From Leptidea sinapis (lineage: Eukaryota > Arthropoda > Insecta > Lepidoptera > Pieridae): 64,000 nt of DNA. The stretch lies in assembly GCF_905404315.1 (NCBI RefSeq), contig NC_066272.1:7936001-8000000 (forward strand), in the 5' to 3' direction. The first letter of the stretch is position 1, and every line of letters begins with the position of its first letter. The notes under the pieces were generated by a model, which ran no database searches, was not told where the DNA came from, and saw only the letters and a list, made by a program, of their open reading frames with translations. This document shows positions 54,401 through 64,000 of the stretch, piece after piece. Position numbers and translations under genes: made by a program.

Positions 54401-54837
54401 ATTGTTAATATAGTTATAAGAATTGTTTTATTTGAATAAATATATAAGGTACTTAAATATTTCATTAAGTTGCAAGCATCTTACGCGAATTAAAAATGTT
54501 ATAATTTTGTTGTAAATCTAGTTTGTGTATTTTATTTAGTTGAACAATAATAATAATTGTCATCGTGTTATCCATTTACTTATAATTGTCTCAAAGTATA
54601 AAAATCTTTAATATTTTATTTGCTCTTAAGGTAATTTTGATCTCTGGACTAGCTCATATTTTATTGTCATACGTGCTTTTTACGAGGCGATGTGCTCTAC
54701 ATGTAACTACTACATTATTACAATAAACCTTGGAGTTCTAAGACATGTGAGTTACTATTGATAAAATTATTTTATGATTCGTAATAATTGTATTACTATT
54801 TCATATACCTAGTTAAAACATAAGTTACAACACTTGA
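54401..54837. other. AT-rich spacer
   Basis: Nothing supported. Confidence 0.4.
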
Positions 54838-55160
54838 GACATGTACGTGACAACAGTATCAGTGTATGTAAAGTTTTATTAAAATTATTTAGGAAATACC
54901 AAGCGGATTTCAACAAAAAGTGCATCCAACCATTTATAAAGGTACTGTGAACCACATTCTTTGGAGGTTTCTCTAAGTCATCCCGTTTTATTTAAATAAT
55001 AAGCAAAATATACGAAGCATTCTATGAACCATTTGTATAAATACCCTCACAATAATTGATAAATTATTGTCGCCACAATAATATAAATATCCAAACACGT
55101 CAGTCAACGTCACTGTTAAATTTGTTCTTATATTAAACTCTGATTGGGATAATTATGATA

Positions 55161-56075
55161 ATGGACTGCCGAAAATGTTTAAAAAGGGCAGAGATGAGAG
55201 GGCATCAAATGTACCTCTTGCTTAGCATGGTTGCATTTTTATTGTGCTGATTTGACGGAAACAGACTTTAAAAAAATTTACCTATGAACAGAATAAAGTG
55301 TAGGTGTTCTGCATGTAAGGCAAAAAAGAAAGCTATAAATTCAACGACCACCTTGCCCACACCTAACTTAGCCGCATCCTTAAACGTAGATACTGAGGCC
55401 TTAACTAGATATATGGATACAAAACTTGCAGACTTGAGGCAGCAGTGGCGTGATGATCTCAATTTTGCTATCTTAGAGGTCTCACGAACACTTAGGAACG
55501 ATATATGTGCCCTAGAAAATCGCATGAGCACATGGGAAGAAAGGTTGGCTCAAGTGGAATCGGCGAATGTCACAAACCCCCCTTCCCTGCCGTCCAACTT
55601 TCTCGAAGAAAATGCGGCACTGCGTAAGCCTCCAGAACCTGCAACACTGAGATCCAAAATGTGCCCGAAAGAAAAGGTGAAAATCTAATACAGCTTTCTT
55701 ATACACTTAGCAGGATCTTAAACGTTGCACTAAAGGACTCTGACATAAAAACTGTTCATCGCCTTGCGCAAGGAACAAACCGCCCGAAAAATATTGTATT
55801 GCAATTAACAACTCGCAGAAAACGTGATGATTTTATTGCTGCCGCACGTGTGCGGGTCTGCAGTTGCTCCTGGTGTTAATGACAATAATCGATTCTACGT
55901 CAATGAGCATCTAACTCTGAAAAATAAAATACTCTTCAGTAAAGTCAGGCTTCTTGCAAAGGAAAAAGGATATAAGTATGTATGGATAAAAAACTGTAGT
56001 ATTTTTGTTAGAAAAACTGATGAAGCTAAAGTCATTCAAGTGAGATCCAATGATGATATAGCTAAACTAGTATGA
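55161..56075 (+). pseudogene. LINE ORF1, copy 2
   Basis: Start ATG at 55161 (MDCRKCLK), then a private change (AAAAAGGGCAGAGATGAGAG) destroys the PHD loop and frame. KCRCSACKAKKKAINSTTT resumes at 55284 and runs to about 55625, where a deletion removes the ELETLRNKF part. CPKEKVK shifts out, and VPERKGENLIQLSYTLSRIL continues in another frame (55661). The C-terminal FP-like domain is complete here: NRFYVNEHLTLKNKILFSKV, KEKGYKYVWIKNCSIFVRKT and IQVRSNDDIAKLV to the stop at 56075. Copy 1 lost that end by one base. Confidence 0.8.
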
Positions 56076-56314
56076 CTATATTGCCATTTGTTTGTATATT
56101 ATATTATAGTCAAATTACCTATATTTATTATTGTTATCTTGTTCGACCTTAACAGGCATTTGATTTTTTTTGCTATATCTAATACTCGTCTTTTTACCTT
56201 ATGTCATATTATTATAATTTTGTATTTATACTCTATTATTGCAGTACGGAGCGCGAAACTGGTTTTATCTATAATTTTTATATTTTTCTTATTCATCTTT
56301 TTTGACTACGGATA

Positions 56315-59029
56315 CTGGTTCAACATGCCTTATCTATTTACTATCAAAACTGTGGAGGCATGAAGAGTAAGCTTGACAAATTCAGACAAAGTGTTCTTTC
56401 TAGCAACTACGATATTATTGTGCTGGTAGAGACCAGGTTAGTTGATATATTTTTGATGGAGAGCTGCATTCGGGGTATTATGACATATTTCGACTAGGCA
56501 GAAACCTTGAACTCTCTCGTAAAAAGGTGGCGGTGGGGTCATGGTCATGGCGAGGAGAGAAATTAAAGCTATACGGTTGACTGAGTTTGAAACCCCTGAT
56601 TTGGAGAAAATATACATTAATTTGCCATCTCACTCTGGTCTGCTTCTCAATACTTGTTACTTTACACCTGCCTCTCACTACTCTGCATACATAAAATTCT
56701 TTGATAAATTGCATGACATATATGCTAGCTCACGTTTTTATAATTACATAATTATGGGTGATTTTAATGTACCCAATCTCATTTGGTCATCCACTCCAGA
56801 AATTTTATTACAGTCTGCAAATACTGAGTCATCTAAATTATTGCTGCATACCATTATGAATTTAAAACAGATTAATGCTGTTTACAATAACAATGCGAGG
56901 CTTTTAGACCTAGTATTGTCAACACTTCCCGGAAAAGTTGATTTCTCCATGGATCCGTTACTTAATCCGGTTCCTCATCACCCGCCCTTAGATTTTCTAT
57001 GTTCTTTTGATAAGACAACTATCATGTCATCAGCTATTGTCAATCGAAGAAATTTCTTTACTGCAGATTACGAGTTAATAAATAATGCTATCGACAAGGT
57101 TGATTGGGTGACACTACTGGCCTCGTCTTCTACAGAAGATGCTGTTGCCATGTTTTACTTAAAAATAAATGAGATTATTGCTGCTTATGTACCATTCTGT
57201 AATCTGGCTTGATAAGAACTCTAAATCGTAAGCAAAAACTCTGGTATCGTTGGAAGACCTACAAAAACTTGTGCGACTACCAGGAGTTCTCTTTACTAAG
57301 AGCGCGTGTGAAGGGTCTTATGAAACATTGGTTTAATCGATACATAGAAGGGATTGAATTTTCGCTAAAAACAAACATCTAAAAATTTTGGAAATACACG
57401 TCGACAAATAAACATACTAACTCAGGACACCCTAATCTTATGAAATATGGCACTATTACATCTGACGACCCTAAACAAATAGCAGACATGTTTTCAAAAT
57501 AGCCATTCCAGTGACTCGCATATCCTTATAAATAATTTATGTTTTTGTAAAGAGGAAATTAGTAAAGAATTGTATATGCTTGACTCTAATAAAGGCCCTG
57601 GCCCAGATCAAATTAGGCCAGTTTTTCTCAAGCGTACATATCGGTCAATATGTATACCTCTACAGATTTTATTCAATAAGTGTCTCTCCGGTGGTGATTT
57701 TCCTCATTGCTGGAAATTATCTTATATAACGCCTACTTTTAAGTCAGGTTCTAAGAGTGATGTTGAAAATTTCCGCCCAATCTCAATCCTTTCCGCAATC
57801 CCTAAGGTCCTCGAAAGATTAGTGCACCGAACCATTTGAATTTGAATCTCCTTGTTTTTACTAATTATGTTTTTAGCGGTTTGGATAGTAAACATCAGAT
57901 AGACACAATCTATACAGATTTTCAGAAGGCATTTGACAATGTTGACCATATAATGCTTTTACAAAAGTTGTCTTTTAATGGTATTAAAGGAAATCTTTTG
58001 CGATGGTTTACTGCTTACCTACATAATCGTGTTCAATCGGTGATTATAAATGGGTATACTTCATCTCAAGTATTAGTGACATCCAGCGTACCCCAGGGCT
58101 CAATCCTTGGGCCGTTGCCTTTCTCCCTATTTATCAACGACATATCGACGTGCTTCCTACATTGCAATTATTTACTCTATGCAGATGATCTAAAGTTATA
58201 TAAAAAGATACTTACACCTTCTGATGTGTCACTGATACAGGAAGATCTTGATAGGCTCGACGACTATAGCAAAAGAAACAAATTATTTCTAAATTATAAT
58301 AAGTGTGAGCATGTCATCTTTACTAGAAACACTCATAATATAATCACGTCCAACCTCACCCTTGGAGACCATGCCCTTGAATCTGTTCACTCTGTCAGGG
58401 ATCTTGGGGTCCTTCTTGACCCTAAACTAACCTTGGACAAGCATGTGGGCATAATTATTAATAAAGCTTACCGAATGTTAGGCTTCATAACCCGTGTCAC
58501 CAGACCTTTCAAAGATAAAGCCACATATATTTACCTTTATAAAACGATCGTGCAGTCTCAGTTGGAATATGCCTGTCCAATCTGTAATCCCCATTATGCT
58601 ATATATATTACGCAACTGGAGGTTGTACAAAAGAAATTCTTACGCATTTTAAACTATCGTATGAATTGTGGTAGGGCTAACTACAATGAACTTTTAAAAA
58701 CATACAATTTACTTTCACTTAGCCAAAGACGTCACTTAATAGACTGTGTAACCTTAAGAAAAATATATTTGAATGAACTAGCTTGTCCTGAACTTCTCGA
58801 GCTTTTGCCATTCAATGTTCCTGCCAGGTCTTTACGCACGCACAGAACTTTCAACCTACCGACTCCTAGAACCAATATTGGGTATTATAACACGAGAGGA
58901 GTCGCGCTCCTCTTCACAGAATGTGTTCATCATTGGATTATCATACACATTAATGTTGACCTGTTTTCGCACTCCTCTACTGCTGCATTTAAGACTAAGT
59001 TAAAACAACAATTACTGTCCTTACCTTAA
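56315..59029 (+). pseudogene. LINE ORF2, copy 2
   Basis: The upstream link IYYQNCGGMKSKLDKFR is open here (TAC where copy 1 has TAG), but the presumed start is CTG at 56315 instead of ATG. Two small deletions at about 56447 and 56523 break the endonuclease start. 56541-57212 encodes the rest (NYIIMGDFNVPNLIW, LLDLVLSTLPGKVDF). TAA at about 57380 and deletions at about 57203, 57500 and 57838 cut the RT. The last 397 codons (57836-59029) hold DFQKAFDNVDH, VPQGSILGPLPF (Ser in place of Gly before VPQG), YADD and the complete thumb and C-terminus ending LKQQLLSLP. Confidence 0.85.
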
Positions 59030-59346
59030 ACCTTGTATCTTTATTCATTATTATATCCCTGTCTGTGTCTTTATTTATATAATAATGTGTATTCGCCTAA
59101 ATATTCTATTGTTTACTTATCCTATCGTTCCGTTGTCATGTATGTAAAATTGTATTCTTTTGTGTTCTCAGTGAAACTGTTCTAGGATATATCCAATATT
59201 GTAATTTGTATATTTATTTAACTTTATTTGTACTATAGTGATGTATCCGTTTGTTTCCCTAATAAATAAATAAATAAAAGGTGTAGTTATAGAATACATA
59301 GCTTTGTGATCACAGATGAGTTCTATGTGAATCTTATTAGATTTTT

Positions 59347-59612
59347 GGAGTTAACTCCATAAGAATCTATTTTCATATGAGGCGCCCGGTATGAGAAAAT
59401 ATGGAGAGTAAAACCTACTCATCAAATGGGATAGTAACGTTTTTGGTGCGCATCATTTCTCGCGCACCTTTCACTTTTCAATTGGCGTGACCGGTCCATA
59501 TATTAGTTGTATTGCAGTGATACGGATAGCAAACATCATTTACTTTTCTTGTTTTTTGAAGTTTTAATATAATATTGAAATTGGTATATTATTATACTTT
59601 CATAAAGTTAAC
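59347..59612 (+). repeat. Interspersed repeat R1, copy 2
   Basis: It matches 27180-27385 but includes about 90 bp (GTGACCGGTCCATATATTAG and onwards) missing there. Confidence 0.7.
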
Positions 59613-60282
59613 AAAAAGTTTATTTGTGCCAAATCTAAATTTTACTATAATTTGTAAATACTATTTGATTTCCTAAATAAATAAAAAATAAATAATTCAG
59701 AAGAGTAAATACAGTTATTTTGTTTATTTTTATGAAATTATTAACTTGCTTTATTTAAGATTCTGATATCTATAATATGTAACAGTACAATAAAATATTA
59801 TGTGTAATTTACAATCAAAATATTATTTAATTGTTACGCGTTTTATTAAATGACATAAATCTATCAAGATTTAACTTGTTTAAAATTAACACGAGCTTCT
59901 AGAGGTGTGAGAACGTTCCGCGCTTCTATTGTTAAAATAATATTTATGTGGCCATATTAAATGTACTCTTGTAACATTATACGAAGTAGTCATCTAAAAT
60001 ACTTACAAAACTGCAATATTGTCATTACAATATTTCTGAGCCAGACAATGATAGAAAATTTTATGTCTACTTCACAATGGGTGGCATCAAATATGGCAGG
60101 AACAAAGACTGTGTTATTGTTTCGAGTCAAATAAAAAGTTTAGAGCTTTGTTGTCCCTTTACATTGTGTATCGTATATTTAAATCGATGCATACGCCAAT
60201 AAGATAACGTGATATGAAACGATTTGAAATTTGTAATAGATATTATTGAATATTGTTTAGGTTTTTTTATGAAAATAAAGGA
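59613..60282. other. AT-rich spacer
   Basis: Nothing supported. Confidence 0.4.
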
Positions 60283-60585
60283 CGTGGCCAGCAGGACGTT
60301 CAGCTGATCGTAATTGATACGCCCTGCCAATTACAATGCCGATCAGGATTCTTGAATTACCCAAAAACTCTAAACGGCACTACAACTGTGCTGGTCACCT
60401 TGAGACATAAGATGTTAAGTCTCATTGACTCAGTAATTTCACTAGCTACGGCGCACAAACACTATAATGCTTATCCATTACTGCTTCACGGCAGAAATAG
60501 GCGCCGTTGATCACAACGGCGTTATAAATATTATGGGTATCACCCATAATCGGCTTACTGCGCAAAAGTGCCTCCCACTGGTGTC
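60283..60585 (-). repeat. S2 repeat with internal foldback
   Basis: Near full-length S2 on the minus strand. Inside it CGCCGTTG/CAACGGCG (60502-60509, 60514-60521) and ATTATGGGT/ACCCATAAT (60530-60538, 60542-60550) form back-to-back hairpins that other copies lack. Confidence 0.65.
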
Positions 60586-61189
60586 TTGTTTTGCAGATCA
60601 ATTAATTTGTGGATTTTAAGTGATTCTGATTACTGAGTTGTCACGCTCGGCGAAGTATCAAATAGACTTTTAAAATTGGCGCGAACTGTCGCATGACCGG
60701 CATTAAATTCGCGACATCGAAATTCGAAAATCTCTAGTAAAGTAAAATAAAGTAAGCATTTATTCATGACACACAACATATAACATACATACATAATGAA
60801 ATTAACTGAATATCAATATGATGTCAGAAAAGGAACACAGCATTTTTGGAATTGAGATTAGGATCATCCCAACTCCAACACTGGTTTTAAGAGGGTACCT
60901 TCGGAGACGACAAAGTTCCTTTTTTTATATAAAGGTCTTAAAATGACCGTCTTAAGAATAGTAAAAAAAGAGAAGATTTTTTTTTAATTTTAATAAGAGT
61001 TTATAAGATTTTCTTTTTATTTTATTAAATAGAACATATTTTGAGTTTATCTCATTTTCATTCTCGTTTATCTGTTGAATACTGAGCTTCCACCCATTTT
61101 CTTCTGTAACTAAAAAATTGTTAATATTTTCAAATATTATGTCACCGTATGGAGTCTAAGTCTGAGTCAAATTTCTACGATTAACTATT
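60586..61189. other. Unassigned spacer
   Basis: 60735-60920 starts TAAAGTAAAATAAAGTAAGC, like the tail of a minus-strand LINE, but no coding end follows. Nothing else. Confidence 0.35.
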
Positions 61190-61375
61190 CGTATGAAAGC
61201 GGCAAAACGTGCCATTGCTTAAATAACTTCCAATTTAAATTGTCTCGTAAATATGGTAATGAGTGAACCATAAATTAATTCTTAATATTTAGGAGACCAC
61301 TCAGAACTTAATTAATAATAATAGCATTACAATTATTAAGATCATAAATAACAGTCGCATATAATATGGTTATAT
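61190..61375 (+). repeat. Interspersed repeat R2, copy 2
   Basis: CAATTTAAATTGTCTCGTAA and the following sequence match 38995-39212. Confidence 0.5.
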
Positions 61376-62694
61376 TAGAGTCCCATCAAAGTTTACAACA
61401 TACGTAGCGATATCTGTAGCAGTGTATTCACTATATTGAAATATGATATCTGTGGTCAACGGAGTTAAGGTTTTAATCACCTTGGTTTTAATATTAATCC
61501 TATTAACAACTTATTAAAATTTTTTTGTTTGATTAAATTTGAAGTGGAAATGTCAGTTATAGTATGAAATTATTCAAATAAAACTCGAAATTAATCAAAT
61601 CATTCTCGTCGGACTGCTGACATTAAAGGCCATGTACGCATAAATAGTTCCAGATTCTAAGAAATTATAACGAACTGATCTGAGCCTTCAATTTATTATT
61701 GGCAGTGAATCCTTCAACATTGCTACGACTTAAAAACTTCAATTTTTATAATTGATTATATTGAAATTTTTTAATGCGCTTAACATGTCAGAAACTTCGA
61801 TAAGTCCCCATCACATCAGATATTTATTGTAGAGTTAAAAGATCATAATGGAATGAGGTATGTAATAAAACAGAATTGCAGTGATTGCTTTAGCTTTGCT
61901 CAAAGACGGTAAGGTTTAAGTATTTAGGTACGGGTTCTTTGAACTATAATTACTAATTAATTAAAAAATTTGAATACAGTGAGCGAGACGAATGTCTGAA
62001 TTAATAATGATTAATCTGTAATTAATGTAAACAGTTTTAAATAAAGTAAAATAAATCTCAATAAATGGAGGACAGATATACCAACACATCCTCTGTTGAA
62101 GTCCATATCAATTAACATAAATAAACATAAAGAAACAAAATAATTTATCGTGAGATATTAAGATTGCCACTTAGAGTATTTCGTGTATCATGAAAAAAGA
62201 CCTGAAGGATACAGGACGTGCCCAAATTCAATCCCTGTTTTTATAATTTTTATAATTATCGTAAAATACATATGTATTTTGCTTATGCTCTGTTTCATAG
62301 AAATAACAGACTTAAATTATTTCAATAAAGTAGCTTTCAATAGCTCGTCAAACTTCCAACTTCATGTTCAAATATACACAAACGTTGGCAATTCAAAACA
62401 ACAACTTTCATTTTAGTACTGAAGCTGCCAATTGAACATTATGCCAATAATAACAACAAAGTTTCATCTGTTGCAAACTTGTGTGCAAGTGTTCCCTAAG
62501 ACCAATATCGTATTTCACATAGAAGGTAATTAGCAGATAAAAATTGATATAAAGATTTATAATGAAGTGTAAATAATATTGTTAATTTCATAAAAGCAAC
62601 GATCCATAGTTATTACTTTAAAATAATGTAGCTTCATCATGACTTCCTATATTCTAACATAAAATTATATTATCTTAAAAAATTAAGCAACATT
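61376..62694. other. AT-rich spacer
   Basis: 1.3 kb without a supported gene, RNA or repeat. The 77-codon frame at 62183-62416 has no motif. Confidence 0.4.
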
Positions 62695-63075
62695 ATCATC
62701 ATCATCATTTCAGCCAGAAGACGTCCTCTGCTGGATAAAGGCCTCCTCCAAAGATCTCCACGACGATCGGCCCTGCCCTCATCCAACGTATTTCGGCGAT
62801 CTAGACCAGATCGTCGGTCCATCTTGTGGGGGGCCTACCAACACTACTCGTCGTGGTCGGTATTCGAGGACTTTACTGCCTCAACGGCCATGTCCGTCGA
62901 GGTATGTGCCCTGCCCACTGCCACTTCAGTTTCGCAACCATAGGCTATATCAGTGACTTTGGATGTCCTACGGATCTCCTCATTTCTGATTCGTCCTCGC
63001 TGGGACACTCAAAGCAGAGCCCTCTCCATTGCTCTCTGAGCGACAATGAGCTTCCTCATAAGGCCCATTAAAAAA
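62695..63075 (-). pseudogene. RTE-type LINE C-terminal tail
   Basis: The longest RTE tail in the window. On the minus strand it holds traces of GLMRKLIVAQRAMERALL, RNEEIRRTSKVTDIAYGCE, TEVAVGRAHTS and PPTRWTDDLVWIAEIRWMRA, then GATCTTTGGAGGAGGCCTTT, ending in a GATGATGATGATAATG repeat. Frames are broken. Confidence 0.72.
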
Positions 63076-63094
63076 AACATAAGTGAATGAATTG

Positions 63095-63330
63095 TATTAC
63101 CATAATAAACTTTAAAGTGAACACAGTAGAACCTCAATATTATTTTGCTCCTAAAGCGGAAAGCTAATCAAGTTTTCCCAAACACCCAGCTAGCCAATGT
63201 TCTCAATATCACGTACGAAGCATTGTTAGCTTAACCGACCAGCGTATTTGTACCATCTACATGCACAAGTTTAAAACTACTTTGTGCCATATTAATTTTC
63301 TAACAGTCGCTTTTTTGTAGTTTCGTATCA
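63095..63330 (+). repeat. Interspersed repeat R3, copy 2
   Basis: AAGCTAATCAAGTTTTCCCA and AATATCACGTACGAAGCATT match 47010-47265. Confidence 0.5.
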
Positions 63331-63424
63331 ATCAATAGTGAATAATTGGAGTTAATTATAATAATATAATGTTTTGCTTTGATAAAAATGAATGTGCTTA
63401 ATTTATACCAAGATTAACGATCGA

Positions 63425-63580
63425 GTGACACACTAACGGTCGGCTCAGTGGAAGAGCATTTTATGAAATACGTTCAGACGGAACTCGAGAGGCCCCGACT
63501 CGAGTCCCGCATCGTTCATAAATGTTGGTATAAATTAAATTTGTATATTTAATCCCAGATGTGAGGGATATCACTAAAAA
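63425..63580 (+). repeat. tRNA-derived SINE S3, best copy
   Basis: A box CGGCTCAGTGGAAGAGCA and B box GACTCGAGTCCCGC are 40-odd nt apart, as in a tRNA promoter. A tail follows with AATCCCAGATGTGAGGGATA. The acceptor stem is not closed and the body continues, so it is a SINE rather than a tRNA gene. Confidence 0.65.
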
Positions 63581-63670
63581 ATAACAGACTGTTTATGACA
63601 ATTGTTTTAATCTTCCAATGGTCACTAAATTAAATTTATTTTATCGTTTTGCCTCAGCAGTTTACTAATA

Positions 63671-64000
63671 CGAGGGCGGCACTGAAAATTTCGGGAATCA
63701 AGGAAGTGACACAACATTACTATTTTAAAATGTATTTATTGCTTTTCGAAGTATTCTCCGCAAATTTTGACAGATTTTTCCTTACGATCAATCATTGAAA
63801 CAACCATTCCATTCGGAAGTTGGGGTCTCCGAAATGGCTGTTTTGTTGGCGTCCACAGCTTCTTCAGGTGATGAAAATCTCTGACCACGCAATTTATTCT
63901 TTATTTTAGGGAAAGTATACAAATCATTAGGGCTTAGGTCGGGGCTGTACGGCGGATGGTCTAATAATCCTATGTTTTCTTGCTCTAAAAACTCTTTTGT
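63671..64000 (-). pseudogene. mariner transposase, 3' part, runs off window
   Basis: Mariner TIR CGAGGGCGGCACTGAAAATT starts right after TA (63669-63670). On the minus strand the transposase C-terminus reads KEFLEQENIGLLDHPPYSPD, then LSPNDLYTFPKIKNKLRGQR and FSSPEEAVDANKTAISETPT. The HPPYSPDLSPND block carries the third catalytic Asp of mariners. After WNGCFND a stop/frameshift (about 63793) replaces the usual W..RM.KC block; a trace of GEYFEK remains in another frame. The upstream half lies beyond 64000. Confidence 0.8.

Larger units (their letters stand above)
54838..59276 (+). mobile_element. Full-length PHD-type LINE, copy 2
   Basis: About 4.44 kb. It is the same family, orientation and order as copy 1 (11911-16680), and by eye the two differ by only a few percent outside deletions. 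Copy-2-only deletions: about 105 bp of 5' UTR near 55110, about 30 bp in ORF1 near 55628, and in ORF2 about 34 bp near 57203, about 80 bp near 57500 and about 65 bp near 57838. The 3' end has the same AATAAATAAATAAATAA tail. Confidence 0.85.

Noticed and set aside
62183..62416. 77-codon plus frame
   Set aside because: Low-complexity Ile/Phe-rich product in AT-rich DNA; no start context or motif.
63425..63530. Possible tRNA gene
   Set aside because: A and B boxes are present, but the acceptor stem does not close and the body is shared with two decayed repeats; a tRNA-derived SINE.

Overview
The window looks like repeat-rich, AT-rich intergenic DNA from a moth or butterfly (Lepidoptera). The evidence is the interspersed-repeat repertoire: several copies of a SINE-like repeat with the CCAGTGGGAGGCTCCTTTGC edge, RTE-type LINE tails ending in (ATG)n next to the 'QRAMERAM' coding block, Helitron-like 3' ends, PHD-finger/APE/RT LINEs, mariner and PIF/Harbinger remnants. 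This is my recognition of families from memory; no search was run. I found no host protein-coding gene, rRNA, true tRNA gene or CRISPR. Nearly every coding signal belongs to a transposable element, and almost all are visibly broken.

Layout. 1-3.9 kb: SINE pieces, an RTE-type reverse transcriptase fragment and Helitron-like ends. 4.4-6.3 kb: a PIF/Harbinger element with matching ends and a HARBI1-like transposase split over at least four exons but lacking its 3' part. 6.4-11.3 kb: RTE tails, SINEs, a GC-rich island with a strong hairpin, and an LTR-like segment. 11.9-16.7 kb: a full-length LINE (copy 1: PHD-type ORF1, APE-RT ORF2). 18.2-22.1 kb: an unclassified 1.2-kb repeat (here 'element A') split by a 2.6-kb LINE that carries a perfect 8-bp target duplication. 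A second, uninterrupted element A lies at 24.05-25.3 kb. 25.9-26.6 kb: a TA-flanked foldback MITE. 27-34 kb: Helitron-like copies, 3'-truncated LINE tails, a long (GT)n tract and a GC-rich structured fragment. 34.1-36.2 kb: a mariner/SINE/LINE mosaic. 40.4-45.1 kb (minus): a third PHD-type LINE, whose two ORFs are interrupted only by three in-frame stop codons.

48.83-53.14 kb holds the most interesting object: a 4,311-bp DNA transposon bounded by 31-bp perfect terminal inverted repeats. It carries one minus-strand, multi-exon gene for a large RNase-H-like transposase that I cannot place confidently in a named superfamily. 54.8-59.3 kb: LINE copy 2, a close relative of copy 1 in the same orientation about 43 kb away. 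59.3-64 kb: more SINE, RTE and repeat pieces, ending in the 3' part of a mariner transposase that runs off the window.

Because several elements occur two or more times, pairwise comparison inside the window shows which lesions are private to each copy and fixes insertion order: element A before the nested LINE, and the mariner and LINE pieces at 34-36 kb now joined through a SINE.
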